DNA from: Georgenia yuyongxinii | GTDB taxonomy: Bacteria > Actinomycetota > Actinomycetes > Actinomycetales > Actinomycetaceae | DNA: 64,000 nt | Assembly: GCF_006352065.1 (NCBI RefSeq) | Contig: NZ_CP040915.1 | Span: 992,001-1,056,000, forward strand | Direction: 5' to 3' | In this document: piece after piece, positions 61,882 to 64,000 of the stretch | Layout: each line of letters starts with the position of its first letter | Numbering within the stretch: position 1 is the first letter of the stretch | Program-made: the position numbers and the translations under genes | Notes under the pieces: generated by a model | What the model saw: only the letters and a program-made list of their open reading frames with translations | The model's database searches: none | What the model was told of the DNA's origin: nothing

Positions 61882-64000
61882 ATGTCGCCCCTTCGCGGCC
61901 TACGCGGGCCCGCCGCCGCGCTTCGTGAGGAGCTCGCGGTCGATGCCCACCGACGGCTGCTCGTCGGCGTCTCCGGACCGGGCGGAACCGGGAAAACCTC
62001 CCTCCTCACCGACCTGATGTCCGTGTACAGGGCCGCCGGGTTCGAGATCCGCGACGGGCGCGACCCGGTCGCCGACGCCTCCGAGTACACGGCGGTGCTG
62101 GTCGACGACGCCCACGAGCTCGCGCCGGCGGTGACTGACCGGCTGCACGGACTCGTGGAGGGGTCGGAGTGCCACCTCGTGGTCGCGTCCCGGCCGTGGC
62201 CGCAGACCCCGCCCCTGCGGGCGCTGCTCGCCACTCTCGACCTGCAGCATCCGCCGGTCTCGCTCGGGCCACTGAGCCGTGACGACGTCGCGCTGCTGGT
62301 CGCTCACCCGCGCGGACAGGCGCTCCCGGCCGCCGTCGTGGAGAGCCTCACCGAGGCCACCGGAGGGATGCCGTGGCTCGTGCAGCGCGTGGTCGCGGCA
62401 TGGTCCCGCGAGGGCATCACCCTGCAGCCGGCCGAGGTGCTCGCCCAGCTCGGCCGTCAGCTCGAGCATCTCGACGACCCCCTGCGCGCGTTGCTGCTCG
62501 ACCTCGCCGTCGGCTTCGACCCGGCGGGTGCGACGCCGCCGCCGGTGCTCGACGCCGACCCCAGCGGCACGGAGGAGGTCCTCGCGCAGGCCCGGGCTGC
62601 CGGCTTCATGTCCCCGAGCGGGTCGCTGATCCCGCTGGTGGGAGATGCGATGGTCGCGGCGACGCCGACCCACCAGGTCCGGTCGCGTCAACGTGCGCTC
62701 CTCGAAGCCATCGACGTCTCGGGGCGCCCGCTCAACGGCGTCGCCTCCCGGCTGGCTCGCAGCGGCATCGAGGACCCGCGCGTCGCCGAGGCGCTGGTGG
62801 CTCAGGGCGACACGCTGCTGCCCCGAGACCCCGCCAAGGCCTTCGAGGTCTATTCGCAGGCCGTCGCGGCAGGCGCAGACCACACCGCCCTGGCAGCGCG
62901 TCGCGCTCAGGCGGCCGCGCTCTCGGGCAACCTCGACCCCGCTGGGCGGCTGGTCGACGAGCTGCTCTCGCTGCCCGAACCGCCCGACCTGGGCCGGGCG
63001 GTCGACGTCGCAGCGGAGGTCTGGTCGCGCCGCGGGATGCTGTCGCGAAGCGCGGACGTCTACCGCTGGCTGGGCCCCGATAGAATTGGTGCTTCTGCCC
63101 CGCTCGCCGCGATCGCGCTGGTCGGCTGTGGCGACCGCGCCGGCATGGACGACATGCTGGCGGCAGCCGGCCCCCCGACGTCACCCACCCTGCTGGCCGC
63201 GGTGCCCACGTTGGTGTGCGAAGGCCTGCGCGAGACGCTCGACAGCGCGTCCACGAACGCCATGGGCTCCCTGGTCCGCGCCTCGGACATGATGACGGCG
63301 AGCGGTTCTACGCTGCCGATGCCGATGAACCCGGCCGCGTTGGCCGCGCTGGTGGCCCTGCACCTGGGCGAGCTGGCGGTTGCGGAGTCGGTCACCGAGG
63401 ACGCGCTTGCCGGAAACCAGGGCGGAGCCGGCTGCCGCCCGCGGCTGTTGCTCATGCGGGCCTGGACCGCGATGCTGCGCGACCGTCCCGACCACGCCCG
63501 CGCCGCGATCACCGAGGCCCGCTCCGCCGGCGAGGTCCTCTCCCCGCGCGACGAGCTGTTCCTTCGGGCGCTCGAGGTAGGGCTGGCCCGGCGTACGGAC
63601 GACCCCCCTGGCCTCGTCCAGGCGTGGGGTCGCGCCCGTGAGTCGATCCTCCACTTCCCGGTAGACCTCTTCACGCTGCTGCCGCTGGGCGAGCTGCTTG
63701 TCGCCGCCGCGCGGCTGCGGGACTCCGCGCGCATCGAGGGGCACGTCGCCGAGGCGTGGGCGCTGCTCGGCAGGCTCGGTGACCCGCCCTTGTGGACCGT
63801 GCCGCTGCACTGGGCCGAGGTCCATGCGGCCATCCTCGCCGAGCGCCCCGGACAGCTCGGGCCACACGCCGCAGCGCTCGTGCGGGCATCCGGGCAGAGC
63901 CACTTCGCCGCGGTCCTCGCCGCGGCGGGCCGAGTCTGGGTCAGCGTGCTGGCCGGCGACGTGGATGTCGAGGCAGTGGAGATCGCCGCGCGTGGCTTGG
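61882..64000 (+). CDS. P-loop (STAND-like) regulator, probably LuxR type, cut by the window end
   Basis: 706 residues are visible from ATG 61882 (GGAGGTAGGAG upstream), with no stop. LLVGVSGPGGTGKTSLLTDL is the Walker A; VLVDDAHELAPAV is Walker B; HLVVASRPWPQTPPLRALLA contains sensor 1; VSLGPLSRDDVALLVAHPRG follows as in MalT/GutR-type ATPases. The rest is helical, with repeats like TPR (DPAKAFEVYSQAVAAGADHT, ALAARRAQAAALSGNLDP). A C-terminal LuxR helix-turn-helix is expected but lies beyond the window. It is coupled to the Hsp70-like gene. Confidence 0.7.
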   Translation, partial: MSPLRGLRGPAAALREELAVDAHRRLLVGVSGPGGTGKTSLLTDLMSVYRAAGFEIRDGRDPVADASEYTAVLVDDAHELAPAVTDRLHGLVEGSECHLVVASRPWPQTPPLRALLATLDLQHPPVSLGPLSRDDVALLVAHPRGQALPAAVVESLTEATGGMPWLVQRVVAAWSREGITLQPAEVLAQLGRQLEHLDDPLRALLLDLAVGFDPAGATPPPVLDADPSGTEEVLAQARAAGFMSPSGSLIPLVGDAMVAATPTHQVRSRQRALLEAIDVSGRPLNGVASRLARSGIEDPRVAEALVAQGDTLLPRDPAKAFEVYSQAVAAGADHTALAARRAQAAALSGNLDPAGRLVDELLSLPEPPDLGRAVDVAAEVWSRRGMLSRSADVYRWLGPDRIGASAPLAAIALVGCGDRAGMDDMLAAAGPPTSPTLLAAVPTLVCEGLRETLDSASTNAMGSLVRASDMMTASGSTLPMPMNPAALAALVALHLGELAVAESVTEDALAGNQGGAGCRPRLLLMRAWTAMLRDRPDHARAAITEARSAGEVLSPRDELFLRALEVGLARRTDDPPGLVQAWGRARESILHFPVDLFTLLPLGELLVAAARLRDSARIEGHVAEAWALLGRLGDPPLWTVPLHWAEVHAAILAERPGQLGPHAAALVRASGQSHFAAVLAAAGRVWVSVLAGDVDVEAVEIAARGL

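Overview
The window is high-GC DNA from an actinobacterium, most likely a member of the Micrococcales. The evidence is the gene content and the frequent GTG/TTG starts. The genes typA, a mycothiol-type deacetylase, a 7Fe ferredoxin, dapC and dapD fall in the order familiar from actinobacterial chromosomes. No genus is claimed.

Two very different halves meet near 18 kb. Positions 1-18,000 are an accessory, decaying region. It holds short lone genes (RibD-like reductase, RidA-like, GNAT, asparaginase, DUF2252), at least two toxin-antitoxin remnants beside each other plus a third further on, a broken two-component system, a TniB-like transposition ATPase tail, and several genes each broken by one or two frameshifts or stops. 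Three direct copies of a ~170 bp non-coding repeat (4301, 7342, 15471), with further partial copies near 8.05-8.13 kb, punctuate this half. All point the same way, and each follows closely on a small toxin-antitoxin-like or relic reading frame. Copies 1 and 2 bracket an intact TetR / alpha-beta hydrolase / zinc-independent oxidoreductase cassette that has a perfect palindromic operator. A coupled three-gene operon (unknown protein, tandem HD-GYP plus LuxR-type regulator, AhpD-like protein) lies at 8.4-11.3 kb.

Positions 18,000-64,000 look like stable chromosome. They start with a YidD-like protein, a nitrilase-type amidohydrolase and a GerW-like protein. Two complete oligopeptide ABC transporters follow head to tail, each with both ATPases fused in one chain; the second one's substrate-binding lipoprotein lies just before typA. 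Then come the mycothiol deacetylase, a DUF6113-like membrane protein, a flavin reductase, a large VanW-type cell-wall protein, ferredoxin, dapC and citrate synthase.

At 44.5-51.4 kb there is a regulated catabolic locus. A MarR regulator and an NMT1-type binding lipoprotein are divergent from a tightly coupled five-gene operon: SDR dehydrogenase, amidohydrolase-2 enzyme, acyl-CoA synthetase, MaoC hydratase and acyl-CoA dehydrogenase. Together they look like activation and beta-oxidation of an unidentified carboxylic acid. No thiolase, permease or transporter ATPase is present.

The last part carries an AbiEi/DUF559-like gene framed by long hairpins, then a minus-strand block: a lytic-transglycosylase-like protein coupled to dapD, a NUDIX-NYN fusion, the biotin-dependent carboxylase alpha chain and Maf, with a plus-strand family-5 uracil-DNA glycosylase between the last two. 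It ends with an Hsp70-like membrane protein followed by a P-loop regulator cut by the window edge. I found no rRNA, tRNA or CRISPR array.
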